Positions 44,033 to 53,283 of a DNA stretch of 64,000 nt are shown here, in pieces; the stretch's first letter is position 1, and the number at the start of each line of letters is the position of its first letter. The notes beneath the pieces were generated by a model, which was not told where the DNA came from, ran no database searches, and saw only the letters and a program-made list of their open reading frames with translations. This stretch comes from an uncultured Ruminiclostridium sp. Its GTDB lineage: Bacteria; Bacillota; Clostridia; Oscillospirales; Ruminococcaceae. Position numbers and translations under genes: made by a program. The stretch covers positions 7,563 through 71,562 of the forward strand of contig CAKSFR010000015.1 of NCBI GenBank assembly GCA_934454635.1, given 5' to 3'.

Positions 44033-44121
44033 AGCTTTTATTGCATGGTGTGACATTTAAAGACAAGCGTCAAATAAATTTATGGCTGCCCAATTACGTC
44101 CTCTACCCGTGCTCCCTAATT

Positions 44122-46275
44122 TTATGCTTTTGTTACAGAAATATATCTTATACTGATATTTTCGTTGTCGGTCTTGTTGAATGTTCTGAACTCAATTTCG
44201 CTTGTATCTTCAATTGTTATACTATAGCTTACCTTATTGTCTGTTCTTTCAAGGAAAGATATATCTATGATGTTATTACCATTGTCTGATACCGAGTCAA
44301 AATCGGCAGCATTAAGATTTGACCCAGTTACCGTTATTGTGTATGTGCCCTTGTATAGATTGCAATACGGACCGAATTGTATTGCACCAGAATCAAGCAC
44401 GGTTGATAAAGTGTTCTGTTCAACAGAACCGAGGTAACTTAGAGAACCATGCTCATAGGTTGCGATACAGTTCATATCAATGTTTATGTCAGAAGTAATG
44501 TTATTCTTATTTATATAGGGTCTAAGATCATAAAAGCTGAGATTTTTGTTGTCGCTGCAAAGACATTCTGTTCCAAGCAATTCTGCCAATTGGATATTAA
44601 GTTCTTCAAGTTCTGATTCTGTATAGGCTCTGTTATCAATATAAAGCCCTGTAAAGCCCGCGTTGCAAACTTTATTCAACATTTGATCAACAGGGAGAGA
44701 TGCAACATATTTATTCCATTGATCGCTAGAGCGACCCTTTGTTCCACCGTAACTCCAATAAAGTGTGTTTGAATTGATATATCCGGCATACAAGTGATAG
44801 TCACGCATAGCATTCTGAGATCCCGCTTCGGGAGTAGCATGATAAGGAAGTTGAAAAACCATTGCATTATCACCAAGAGTTTCTTCTATCTGACCGACAA
44901 ATTTCTTATCGGACTGATATTGTACAAGATTACATTCAAATGTACCATTATAGCTGCCATATGTGGGGAGAAGTTCAAATACGCCAAATATAAAAACTGC
45001 TGTTGTTATTCCGATAGCTGTAACTTTTACAGCCTTCAAGCCGTGTGAGATACGTTCGTTCCAAAATTTTTGCATTGTGATTACAAGAACAGCAAGGCTT
45101 ATAAACATTATGAAGACCGATATACGGTTATATCCGCGGATCATATGAAAAATAAAAGAAAACAGGCTACAAAAGCCACCGATAGAAGCAAAGAAAACTG
45201 CACACATATTCATGCGTGAGAGGAAAAAGAGTTTTTTTTCCGTATCTCGGTAATTATATTTGATAAGCAGACAAAGAGAGAGCATAAATCCGATAATACC
45301 TATAATTCCAAGATATGAGCCTTGATTTTCATTCACAAGGGGAATATTGGAATTATATATCCGAATGAGTTTTTCAACAATATCAATACCATGGCCATTT
45401 ATCGGAATAAACAGCTGTGCAAGCTTTAGACCGTAAATATCCGCTTCAGCTACTCCCCGTGCAGTAATAAAGTTAGAACCGTTTTTTATAATATTGTATA
45501 GATATGGAATAAGCGCAATTGCCGAAAAGAATATGATATACAACACATTAAGCATTGATGCAATCACGGCTTTGATCTTTTTTTCAGCAAAAAGTCTGCA
45601 CAGGGCAACAACACATAAAAAGAAGCATGTAAAGAAGGCATAGTATCCTATACCGTTGTTCGCTATCAAAAGTGCAAATAATATGGAAAGCGTGTTTTTT
45701 CTGTTTTTTAAAAAGCCTTTTCCGATTTTTCCGTACTCCTTGTCTTCACCTGCTGACCAGATACAAAGCAGTATGGACAAAGGCACGAAATAACACGCTG
45801 AAAGTGTAATGTGCGCTATCCCACGATAAAAAATGTATGGAGTCAAAGCAAATATAACGGAACCGAAAATGGAAAGAAATCTGTTTATTCCAAAAACGCG
45901 TAATACAAAAAAAGCAGAAACAGCGCATAACGGGAAAATAAAGAGAAAACGCAAATTTGTTATAACAATGACGTCACTTGTAAAAAAAGAAATTAACTTC
46001 ACTATAAGCATATCTGCGTTGTAAAACATATTGGCGCTGAAATCCAGCGCATTTGTCCCAAACGGCGCACCCATTCTTGGATTGTACCAAAACCAGCCCT
46101 CTTCGCTTACTGTTTTTGCACTTGCAATCGCTGTAAAATCATCTCCACCCGAATACGCAATCGGAGCATTAAGACCATACTGGGCAAAACCATGGAATAC
46201 ATAAACAAGAAAAAATATTATCACCAAAAGTCCCGCTGAAATAAAAAGATCTGTTTTATTCAACTTTTTTTCCAT
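44122..46275 (-). CDS. Large polytopic GT-C-like membrane protein with C-terminal beta-sandwich
   Basis: A 717-residue protein from ATG 46275. About 12 helices occupy residues 10-440. The first outer loop carries an acidic pair (AYSGGDDFTAIASA) and NPRMGAPFGTNALDF, as expected for GT-C glycosyltransferases or YfhO-like proteins that use lipid-linked sugars. An outer domain follows, and the last 100 residues (AIQFGPYCNLYKGTYTITVT onward) look like a beta-sandwich. That same tail is present in the protein at 55274. It probably transfers a sugar to a surface polymer outside the membrane. The start is set after the rfbB stop; the longer frame to 46362 overlaps rfbB. Confidence 0.75.
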   Translation of the reverse strand: MEKKLNKTDLFISAGLLVIIFFLVYVFHGFAQYGLNAPIAYSGGDDFTAIASAKTVSEEGWFWYNPRMGAPFGTNALDFSANMFYNADMLIVKLISFFTSDVIVITNLRFLFIFPLCAVSAFFVLRVFGINRFLSIFGSVIFALTPYIFYRGIAHITLSACYFVPLSILLCIWSAGEDKEYGKIGKGFLKNRKNTLSILFALLIANNGIGYYAFFTCFFLCVVALCRLFAEKKIKAVIASMLNVLYIIFFSAIALIPYLYNIIKNGSNFITARGVAEADIYGLKLAQLFIPINGHGIDIVEKLIRIYNSNIPLVNENQGSYLGIIGIIGFMLSLCLLIKYNYRDTEKKLFFLSRMNMCAVFFASIGGFCSLFSFIFHMIRGYNRISVFIMFISLAVLVITMQKFWNERISHGLKAVKVTAIGITTAVFIFGVFELLPTYGSYNGTFECNLVQYQSDKKFVGQIEETLGDNAMVFQLPYHATPEAGSQNAMRDYHLYAGYINSNTLYWSYGGTKGRSSDQWNKYVASLPVDQMLNKVCNAGFTGLYIDNRAYTESELEELNIQLAELLGTECLCSDNKNLSFYDLRPYINKNNITSDINIDMNCIATYEHGSLSYLGSVEQNTLSTVLDSGAIQFGPYCNLYKGTYTITVTGSNLNAADFDSVSDNGNNIIDISFLERTDNKVSYSITIEDTSEIEFRTFNKTDNENISIRYISVTKA

Positions 46276-46298
46276 AATGCTCACTCTTCTCTTATTTT

Positions 46299-47318
46299 TT
46301 ATCTGTTCCCATACATCTTCTCGTAGTAATTCTGATATTCTCCGGAAATTATCTCTTCCCACCAGTCCTTATTGTCAAGATACCACTTGATGGTCTTCTT
46401 GATGCCGTCGGCAAACTTTGTTTCCGGCAGCCAGCCCAACTCATTGTGTATCTTTGTGGGGTCAATCGCATACCGCATATCATGCCCCTTTCTGTCAGCC
46501 ACATAGGTAATAAGGCTCTCGGGCTTGCCAAGCTCATGGCATATCATCTTTACAATGTCGATGTTCTTCATTTCATTGTGTCCGCCGATGTTGTAGACCT
46601 CACCCTCTCTGCCCTTGTGTATAATGAGATCAATAGCCTTGCAGTGATCCTCAACGTAAAGCCAGTCACGGACATTCTCACCCTTGCCGTAAACGGGCAG
46701 AGGCTTGTCGTTCAGCGCATTTGCTATCATCAGCGGGATAAGCTTCTCCGGGAAGTGGTAAGGACCATAGTTGTTTGAACATCTTGAAATAGTCACAGGC
46801 AGACCAAAAGTCCGATGATATGCCATAACAAGCAGATCAGCGGAAGCCTTTGAAGCAGAATATGGGCTTGATGTGTGAATAGGCGTTTCCTCAGTAAAGA
46901 AAAGGTCGGGTCTGTCAAGAGGCAGATCTCCGTAAACCTCGTCCGTAGAAACCTGATGATAGCGCTTGATGCCATATTTGCGGCAAGCGTCCATCATTAC
47001 TTGTGTGCCCATTATATTTGTTTCAAGAAATACAGAGGGATTTTCAATAGAACGGTCAACATGACTCTCAGCGGCGAAGTTCACCACAATGTCGGGTCGT
47101 TCCTCCTCAAAAAGCTTGTATACAGCCTCTCTGTTGGTAATAGACTCCTTTACGAAGCGGAAATTCGGATTGTCCATAACGCTTTTTAATGTGGACAGGT
47201 TGCCTGCGTAGGTAAGGCAATCAAGACAGATTATCTTGTAATCCGGATATTTCTTCAGCATATGGAAAATGAAATTGGAGCCGATGAAGCCTGCTCCGCC
47301 TGTTACGATAATGGTCAT
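46299..47318 (-). CDS. rfbB: dTDP-glucose 4,6-dehydratase
   Basis: A 339-residue extended SDR: MTIIVTGGAGFIGSNFIFHM, FAAESHVDRSIENPSVFLET, STDEVYGDLPLDRPD, and the catalytic YSASKASADLLV. It makes dTDP-4-keto-6-deoxyglucose, the branch point for the 2,6-dideoxy sugar. It starts two bases after rfbA ends. Confidence 0.96.
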   Translation of the reverse strand: MTIIVTGGAGFIGSNFIFHMLKKYPDYKIICLDCLTYAGNLSTLKSVMDNPNFRFVKESITNREAVYKLFEEERPDIVVNFAAESHVDRSIENPSVFLETNIMGTQVMMDACRKYGIKRYHQVSTDEVYGDLPLDRPDLFFTEETPIHTSSPYSASKASADLLVMAYHRTFGLPVTISRCSNNYGPYHFPEKLIPLMIANALNDKPLPVYGKGENVRDWLYVEDHCKAIDLIIHKGREGEVYNIGGHNEMKNIDIVKMICHELGKPESLITYVADRKGHDMRYAIDPTKIHNELGWLPETKFADGIKKTIKWYLDNKDWWEEIISGEYQNYYEKMYGNR

Positions 47319-47320
47319 GA

Positions 47321-48193
47321 TTATTCCTCCGAAAGTGAAAGTAAATATTTTCCGTATTCTGTCATTTTTAGTTCTTCACCAATAGCGTGGAGCTGTTCTG
47401 TGGATATAAAGCCCTTTCGCCATGCTATCTCTTCTATGCAGGAAATGTAGAATCCCTGCATATCCTGGACGGTCTGGACAAATTCCGCAGCTTTTAACAT
47501 ACCTTTTGGTGAGCCTGTGTCAAGCCACGCCATGCCTCTTCCCATCAGCGTGACATTCAGCATATTTTGTTCAAGATAATAGTTGTTGATAGAGGTTATC
47601 TCTATCTCACCTCTTGCGGAAGGCTTTACATTCTTAGCGATTTCAACTACCTTGTTATCATAGAAGTACAGCCCCGGAACGGCATAATTCGACTTTGGAA
47701 TGGCAGGCTTTTCCTCGATTGAAATGACTTTGTTGTTTTTGTCAAACTCAACTACACCAAATTCTTTCGGATTTGCAACGGGATATCCGAAAATCGTGGC
47801 ACCGCCGTCCGTTATTTGCTGCTGTGCGTCCCAGAGAGCCTTTGAGAAATACTGTCCGTAGAAAACATTGTCCCCCAGAACAAGGCAAACGCTGTCATTT
47901 CCGATAAACTCCTCACCGAGAATAAATGCGTCAGCCAGTCCCCTCGGCTTGTCCTGTACTTTATAGTCAATGTGGATGCCAATAGTCGAACCGTCCCCAA
48001 AAAGCTTTTCGTAATTACCGATATCCTCAGGAGTGGATATGAGCAGTATCTCCCTGATATTTGCAAGCAGAAGAACAGAGAGAGGATAATAGATAAGGGG
48101 CTTGTCATATATGGGAAGAAGCTGCTTTGAAACTGCCTTAGTGCAAGGATAAAGGCGTGTGCCTTTACCGCCTGCTAAAATTATTCCTTTCAT
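47321..48193 (-). CDS. rfbA: Glucose-1-phosphate thymidylyltransferase
   Basis: A 290-residue RmlA enzyme: [50 protein letters not shown] and [17 protein letters not shown]. It makes dTDP-glucose. It overlaps the gtrA gene by 4 bases. Confidence 0.96.
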   Translation of the reverse strand: MKGIILAGGKGTRLYPCTKAVSKQLLPIYDKPLIYYPLSVLLLANIREILLISTPEDIGNYEKLFGDGSTIGIHIDYKVQDKPRGLADAFILGEEFIGNDSVCLVLGDNVFYGQYFSKALWDAQQQITDGGATIFGYPVANPKEFGVVEFDKNNKVISIEEKPAIPKSNYAVPGLYFYDNKVVEIAKNVKPSARGEIEITSINNYYLEQNMLNVTLMGRGMAWLDTGSPKGMLKAAEFVQTVQDMQGFYISCIEEIAWRKGFISTEQLHAIGEELKMTEYGKYLLSLSEE

Positions 48194-48597
48194 TCCGAAC
48201 CCTTCTTTCTGTATATAATAAATTTACTACATATGTAATTAATCGCAATAATTACAACGTTAACAAAGCACTTAGCAATAAGATTGTTCCAACCTATGAA
48301 AAGCAGGAGCCACATTCCGCCGTCATCAATGAGCAGCGTGCCTATTCTCATACCCCAGAAGCCCAAAAAGGTTTTCAGGGAAAACTTTTGCCTGAAAACA
48401 AAAATCGTGTTGGTAAAATACGCAAACATAACTGCGATGAAAAAGGCAATGGTATTTGCGACAATGTCATTTGTTACCAGCGATAAGCCGTAATATGCAG
48501 CAACATTGCATATCACAGTCATAATGCCCCAGAAACCATACCGTATCAGTTCCTCATATTTTTTCAGCAGTTTTTTGGTAAGCTCAATCATTTGCAA
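48190..48597 (-). CDS. GtrA-family membrane protein
   Basis: A 135-residue four-helix protein with [45 protein letters not shown] and a final [11 protein letters not shown], all typical of GtrA. It lies between glf and rfbA with 14-base and 4-base overlaps. The likely GtrB partner is the GT2 at 52274. Confidence 0.87.
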   Translation of the reverse strand: MQMIELTKKLLKKYEELIRYGFWGIMTVICNVAAYYGLSLVTNDIVANTIAFFIAVMFAYFTNTIFVFRQKFSLKTFLGFWGMRIGTLLIDDGGMWLLLFIGWNNLIAKCFVNVVIIAINYICSKFIIYRKKGSE

Positions 48598-49759
48598 GGT
48601 ATTCCTTTATGTTTTCAAAATACTGCAAGGCGTGTTCAATGCAGATGTCCATGTTGTAATACTTGAATTCCGCCAAACGGCCGCACAGGAAAATATTTCT
48701 GTATTTTTCGACCTCGTTCCTGTACTGTGAATACATAGAGCTACTTTCCTCCGTGACAACAGGATAATAGGGTATATTGCCGACCTTGGCGTTTTTATCA
48801 TACTGCAGGGGATATTCGGTGGCGACCACGCTTCCCACAGCATTTTCGTCATTGTACATAAGCTTTCTGTATTCGGTGCTTCTTGTATAGCCAACAGCCT
48901 GAGGATAGGATATTATCTCACAGGGCAGCACGCTGCTGCTCTCGCTGTGCTCATACTTAATGTCAAGGGAACGGTAAGGCAGAGAGCCGAATTTATAATC
49001 GAAAAACTCATCTATGGGGCCTGTGAAAATAAGAGCATCGACGGCTTCACCGTCATAAAGAACGGTTTTCTCCGCTTCTTTGAAGGAAATATGCTCCAGA
49101 GCGTCGGTATTCAGCTCAAGGTCGATATTCGGGTGATCCAGCATATTTCTGAATATCTCCGTAAAGCCCTTTACAGGCAGATACTGATAATCCTTGTTCA
49201 GATACCGCTCATCGTAATTCATCGCCATAGGAACACGTTCAAGAACATACTTGTCTATCTTGTCAACGCCGATGCCCCACATTTTTGAGGTGTAGGTCTT
49301 GTAAGCCTTGTCAAACAGCAGATTGCCGTATCTGCTCACCTCCGCATCGGGGTGATTCACAAGCTCCAGAACAGGAACTCTATCCCTGCCGCCGAATGCG
49401 CTTCTGAGCTTTTTGAGCAGACTCTCGGAATTTTCGGCGCCAACAAGCTGCTGAACAGTCTCAAAGTTAAAGGGGAGCCTTACATATTTCCCGTCAATAA
49501 AGCTTAAAAGTTTGGCACAATGGGGGAAAAGCTCAGCATACTGCTTAAGATACTCGATTATAAAAAATTTGTTTGTGTTGAGGTAATGCGGTCCGTATTT
49601 CTGAACAAGGATCCCGTTTTCGTCAACCTCGTCATATGCATTACCGCCAATGTGACTGCGGCGTTCGATAACGGATACCCTTCTGCCCATTTCCTCAGCT
49701 ATTTTCCTGGCGATAATACTGCCCGAAAAGCCTGCTCCTACAACAATTATTTTTTTCAT
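48584..49759 (-). CDS. glf: UDP-galactopyranose mutase
   Basis: A 391-residue FAD enzyme: KKIIVVGAGFSGSIIARKIA (FAD site), VIERRSHIGGNAYDEVDENG, VQKYGPHYLNTNKFF (active-site loop), FTGPIDEFFDYKFG and the conserved Tyr/Arg region in the C-terminus. It makes UDP-galactofuranose, so the polymer should contain Galf. GGGAGG before ATG 49759 favours this start over 49777. Confidence 0.96.
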   Translation of the reverse strand: MKKIIVVGAGFSGSIIARKIAEEMGRRVSVIERRSHIGGNAYDEVDENGILVQKYGPHYLNTNKFFIIEYLKQYAELFPHCAKLLSFIDGKYVRLPFNFETVQQLVGAENSESLLKKLRSAFGGRDRVPVLELVNHPDAEVSRYGNLLFDKAYKTYTSKMWGIGVDKIDKYVLERVPMAMNYDERYLNKDYQYLPVKGFTEIFRNMLDHPNIDLELNTDALEHISFKEAEKTVLYDGEAVDALIFTGPIDEFFDYKFGSLPYRSLDIKYEHSESSSVLPCEIISYPQAVGYTRSTEYRKLMYNDENAVGSVVATEYPLQYDKNAKVGNIPYYPVVTEESSSMYSQYRNEVEKYRNIFLCGRLAEFKYYNMDICIEHALQYFENIKEYLAND

Positions 49760-49760
49760 C

Positions 49761-50684
49761 TCAAGCCTCCCAACCAAGAGTTTTTACCCATTCGGCAGTC
49801 TTGACTATGCTTCCTCTGAAATCCGTTCTGCATTCAAAATCTGTATCCCTGTAAAGGGCTTCCGTATCTATCAGAGAATAATCCATATTCACAGTATCCT
49901 TATATTCACCGAAGCCGAGCTTTGCCTCGGGGCAGAGGATATCCCTTATCTCCGTGAAAAGTTCACGGAAAGTCTTAAGGGTACGGTGTCCCACATAATA
50001 GCTCTTTAAATTATGACCCTTTTCCGCAATGGCAATAAATGCATCAGTTATATCATCAATGTATATCATATCATAATAATTATTTCCCTCAATAAGCTTG
50101 GGATTCTGCTTGTTTATAAGCTGACCTATGACCACATTTGCAAGCATTTTTGAGCGGTTTCCCTCACCATACGCCATACATATCCTGCCCGCACTGTACT
50201 CTATGCCGTTCTGGAACGCAAGCGTTTTACAGACCAACTCCGCCGCCATTTTAGAGGTGGAATAAATGCAGGTATATCTGGGCGTAAAGGTCTCCGAACG
50301 CATAAAGTTCTCTGTCTCATACTCATTGTATGTTCCCGCAAGCACGAATTTTTTACAATCAAGTTTCTTTGCTACCATCAGCGCATCTGCTGCAAATGCC
50401 GCATTGTTCAGCTGAAGTCTGTAATCCTTGAACGAATCACCGAAAACGCCCTGCCACGCAAAATGGTAAAAAACATCAAATCCGCTTTCTCCTATGAACT
50501 CATCAAGCACGTCGTACTTTGAAAAATCCGCAACCACCGGCACAAAATCGCCGTACTGCTTCATTTCCTCCAGCCGTTTGGCATTGATATCAATGCCATA
50601 GACCCTTTCTCCCTGCAAAAGGAGCTTTTTGGTAAGAGCGCCGCCGATAAAGCCGGTAGCTCCCGTAACAATGATCTTTTTCAT
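49761..50684 (-). CDS. SDR-family NDP-sugar 4-ketoreductase candidate
   Basis: A 307-residue extended SDR with TGATGFIGGALTKKLLLQGE, FYHFAWQGVFG, and Tyr/Lys in YSTSKMAAELV. It overlaps the upstream rfbC-like gene by 4 bases and follows the 2,3-dehydratase and 3-ketoreductase. It is therefore best explained as the 4-ketoreductase that finishes the dTDP-2,6-dideoxyhexose. It is a paralogue of the protein at 35693. Confidence 0.78.
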   Translation of the reverse strand: MKKIIVTGATGFIGGALTKKLLLQGERVYGIDINAKRLEEMKQYGDFVPVVADFSKYDVLDEFIGESGFDVFYHFAWQGVFGDSFKDYRLQLNNAAFAADALMVAKKLDCKKFVLAGTYNEYETENFMRSETFTPRYTCIYSTSKMAAELVCKTLAFQNGIEYSAGRICMAYGEGNRSKMLANVVIGQLINKQNPKLIEGNNYYDMIYIDDITDAFIAIAEKGHNLKSYYVGHRTLKTFRELFTEIRDILCPEAKLGFGEYKDTVNMDYSLIDTEALYRDTDFECRTDFRGSIVKTAEWVKTLGWEA

Positions 50685-51244
50685 TTTGAGTTCTCCATAG
50701 TAAAGTTAACATCACTTTCAGCCAGCGTAGGTGCATTCATATCCTTGGGCGAAACGATTATTTCATCAAGCCCCCATTTTATGGCAAGCTCAGGATCTTT
50801 CCATGATATCGCCCTGTCATAATCAGGCTCATATAGCTCACTGACCTTGTACTGCACCTCAGTGTCATCGACTAGGGACATACAAGCGTGACCGAAGCCT
50901 CTTGGAATGTATATCTGCTTTTTTTCCTCCGCATCAAGCTCAACAGCCAGCCATTTTTTAAATGTGGGAGAATCCTTTCTCAGGTCCACCACCACATCGA
51001 GAATTTTTCCCTTTGTGCATCGGAGAAGCTTGGACTGTGCATAGGGAGCATTCTGAAAATGAATGCCTCTGATAGTTCCCTTTTTCAGCGACAGCAGATG
51101 ATTGTCCTGAACAAAAACATCGTTGATATTATATTTTTTCATAGTACGCATCGAGTACGACTCCATATAATATCCCCTGTAATCCTTAAAAACATCGGGT
51201 TCGATAAGGAAAACGCCGGGTATCTCAAGCTCTGTAACTGTCAT
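50681..51244 (-). CDS. rfbC: dTDP-4-keto-sugar 3,5- or 5-epimerase (RfbC family)
   Basis: A 187-residue cupin-fold epimerase: FKDYRGYYMESYSMRTM, VQDNHLLSLKKGTIRGIHFQ (catalytic His), LLRCTKGKILDVVVDLR (Asp), and YKVSELYEPDYDRAI with the catalytic Tyr. The family converts D- to L-configured 4-keto sugars. In this pathway C3 is handled separately, so it may act as a 5-epimerase. It overlaps the genes on both sides by 4 bases. Confidence 0.9.
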   Translation of the reverse strand: MTVTELEIPGVFLIEPDVFKDYRGYYMESYSMRTMKKYNINDVFVQDNHLLSLKKGTIRGIHFQNAPYAQSKLLRCTKGKILDVVVDLRKDSPTFKKWLAVELDAEEKKQIYIPRGFGHACMSLVDDTEVQYKVSELYEPDYDRAISWKDPELAIKWGLDEIIVSPKDMNAPTLAESDVNFTMENSK

Positions 51245-52248
51245 ATTCTATCTATCCTTTCCACAAGTTCGCCCTGTGCGGCTATCTCATCGTAATGAGC
51301 CTCTCTCACACTGCTGTTGGACACGCATTTTTCAAAATATTCCACAGACTTCTTAAACGTGTCATCAGCAGGAAGAGTAAAGCTCTGCTCCTCATTCCCC
51401 TGCTTTATTATCACCGTAGGCGCAAAGCCGTCGGGTGCGGTAAGTATGCGGTTTGTGAAGATACTTCCCGTGCTGCCCCAGATATCAAGGCTACATCTGT
51501 AGCTGTTGTCCATACCGAAGGAGACCTGAGCGATAAGCCCGTCATCATTTACAAGGGTGGCATTTCCGTAAACATCCACCTCAAAGCCCTCCTTACCGCA
51601 TAAGTGAGATGCCGTCACTCTTGCGGTTTCGCCAAGAAATATTCCCGCAAGCTTTAAGGTATAGCCACCGCAGTCCAACAGCGCTCCGCCACCAAGAGTC
51701 TTGTTGTATCGGAAATCATTTGCTCCCCTAAACGGAAAGCCGAAATCGATTCGGATAAGGCGGATATCGCCCACAGCACCCTCAGCTATCCTGTTTTTTA
51801 TCCATTCTATCTGAGAATGGAAAGCGAACATATAATTCTCGTGAACGGCAAGACCTTTTGAACGAGCAAGCTCTATAAGCTCCCTTGTATCATCGAGAGA
51901 GGTGGTAAAGGGCTTTTCCATAAACAGATGCTTGCCGTTTTCCAGAGCGGCTTTTCCCCACCTGTAATGGAGAGCGGGGGGCAGAGGAAGATAAACAGCG
52001 TCAATGTCGGGGGAGGAAAGAAGTGACGCATAGCTGTCATAGAGCCTTCCGCCGTATTTGCTGATAAATCTCTCAGCCTTTTCCGTTTCGCTTTTTTTCA
52101 GTTCATCTATCAGAACGCCGTTCCATTCGGAAGCGTCCGCCGTGGAAATTCCCGCAAATTCGATGCCCTCACATTTTTTCAGCGCAGGCATAAACCGCCT
52201 GTAAGCTATCTCGGAGGGACAAATAACGCCTATCCTTATCTTGCCCAT
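51241..52248 (-). CDS. Gfo/Idh/MocA oxidoreductase, probable NDP-sugar 3-ketoreductase
   Basis: A 335-residue protein with a Rossmann start KIRIGVICPSEIAYRRFMPA, YLPLPPALHYRWGKAALENG, and the signature EKPFTTSLDDTRELIEL, whose Lys is the family's catalytic lysine. In deoxysugar clusters such proteins (TylC1/SpnN type) reduce the C3 ketone made by the 2,3-dehydratase, which is encoded two genes upstream here. Confidence 0.88.
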   Translation of the reverse strand: MGKIRIGVICPSEIAYRRFMPALKKCEGIEFAGISTADASEWNGVLIDELKKSETEKAERFISKYGGRLYDSYASLLSSPDIDAVYLPLPPALHYRWGKAALENGKHLFMEKPFTTSLDDTRELIELARSKGLAVHENYMFAFHSQIEWIKNRIAEGAVGDIRLIRIDFGFPFRGANDFRYNKTLGGGALLDCGGYTLKLAGIFLGETARVTASHLCGKEGFEVDVYGNATLVNDDGLIAQVSFGMDNSYRCSLDIWGSTGSIFTNRILTAPDGFAPTVIIKQGNEEQSFTLPADDTFKKSVEYFEKCVSNSSVREAHYDEIAAQGELVERIDRI

Positions 52249-52273
52249 AAAGCTTCAAGCCTCCTGTTATTTT

Positions 52274-53248
52274 TTATCCTCTTCGGTCTTTTTTATCGGT
52301 GCCGTCACTGAAATTCAGCTTTTTTCCCACCACAACAAGGGGTCTGTGCAGACTTCTTGTGTTTATGCTCAGTATGTACTCCCCCATTATTCCGAGGAAG
52401 AAAAGTATCACCGCACCGAGGAGGAAAACGCCCACTGTCAGCGCAGGTATTCCTATGGGATAGGTGTCCCAGTGCAGAAGCTTGTTTACAAAAACTATTA
52501 CAGCTATGATAACGCTTGCAATGCCGAGAAAAGCACCGATAAAGGTGGCTATCCTCATAAATGCCTTTGTATAGGCGGTTATGCCCTGCATAGCCACATC
52601 ATAATACTTTCCGAAATTGAAGTTGGAAGAGCCGCGCTCACTCTCTTCCTGCTTATAGTTTACTATTTCAAGATCCATAGCGAACTCGCCCACAATGCCC
52701 TTAAGGTACGGCATAGGGTCGTCTATCTGCCTGAGGACATTGATAAAATCACGGTCATATAAGCCGTAGCCGTTAAAATGCTGTATCTGATTGACAGCCG
52801 AAAACCTGCCCATTATCTTGTAAAAAAGCGTTCTCACGCCATAAACAAACCTGTTCTCACGGCTTGTAAGCTTCTGACCCACAATGACCTTTTTGCTGCT
52901 TTCCCACTTTTCCACAAATGCGGGAAGATTTTCTGGTGGATCCTGAAGATCGCCGAAAAGCATAAACACAGCGTCGCCGTCGGCATAATCCCTCAGGCAG
53001 GCAAAAACATTTCTGGAAAATCCGAAGTTTTTGGCATTGCAAACGCCCTTGCATCTGCTGTCCTTTTCGCAGACAGCAGTAATTTCTTTCCATGTGCTGT
53101 CCGGGGAGTGGTCATCAACAAAAATTATCTCATAATCGTATTTTGCAAGTGACTTTTCAAATACCTCCGTCAGCCGCCTGTGCATATTTCCAACACTCTT
53201 TTCATCGTTGTAACAGGGTATAACAACCGATATCTTCTTCATTTCCAA
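52274..53248 (-). CDS. GT2 glycosyltransferase with two C-terminal helices (GtrB-like)
   Basis: A 324-residue protein with SVVIPCYNDEKSVGNMHRRL, FVDDHSPDSTW, LFGDLQDPPENLP and two helices at about 230-300. It has the same architecture as 34700 (IQHFNGYGLYDRDFINVLRQ versus IEHFTGFGLYDKSFINVLRE). It should load a sugar onto polyprenyl phosphate; the neighbouring dTDP-dideoxysugar genes suggest the donor. Confidence 0.9.
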   Translation of the reverse strand: MEMKKISVVIPCYNDEKSVGNMHRRLTEVFEKSLAKYDYEIIFVDDHSPDSTWKEITAVCEKDSRCKGVCNAKNFGFSRNVFACLRDYADGDAVFMLFGDLQDPPENLPAFVEKWESSKKVIVGQKLTSRENRFVYGVRTLFYKIMGRFSAVNQIQHFNGYGLYDRDFINVLRQIDDPMPYLKGIVGEFAMDLEIVNYKQEESERGSSNFNFGKYYDVAMQGITAYTKAFMRIATFIGAFLGIASVIIAVIVFVNKLLHWDTYPIGIPALTVGVFLLGAVILFFLGIMGEYILSINTRSLHRPLVVVGKKLNFSDGTDKKDRRG

Positions 53249-53283
53249 TTCCTCTTTTATTGATATGCTTTATGGTGCAGGAT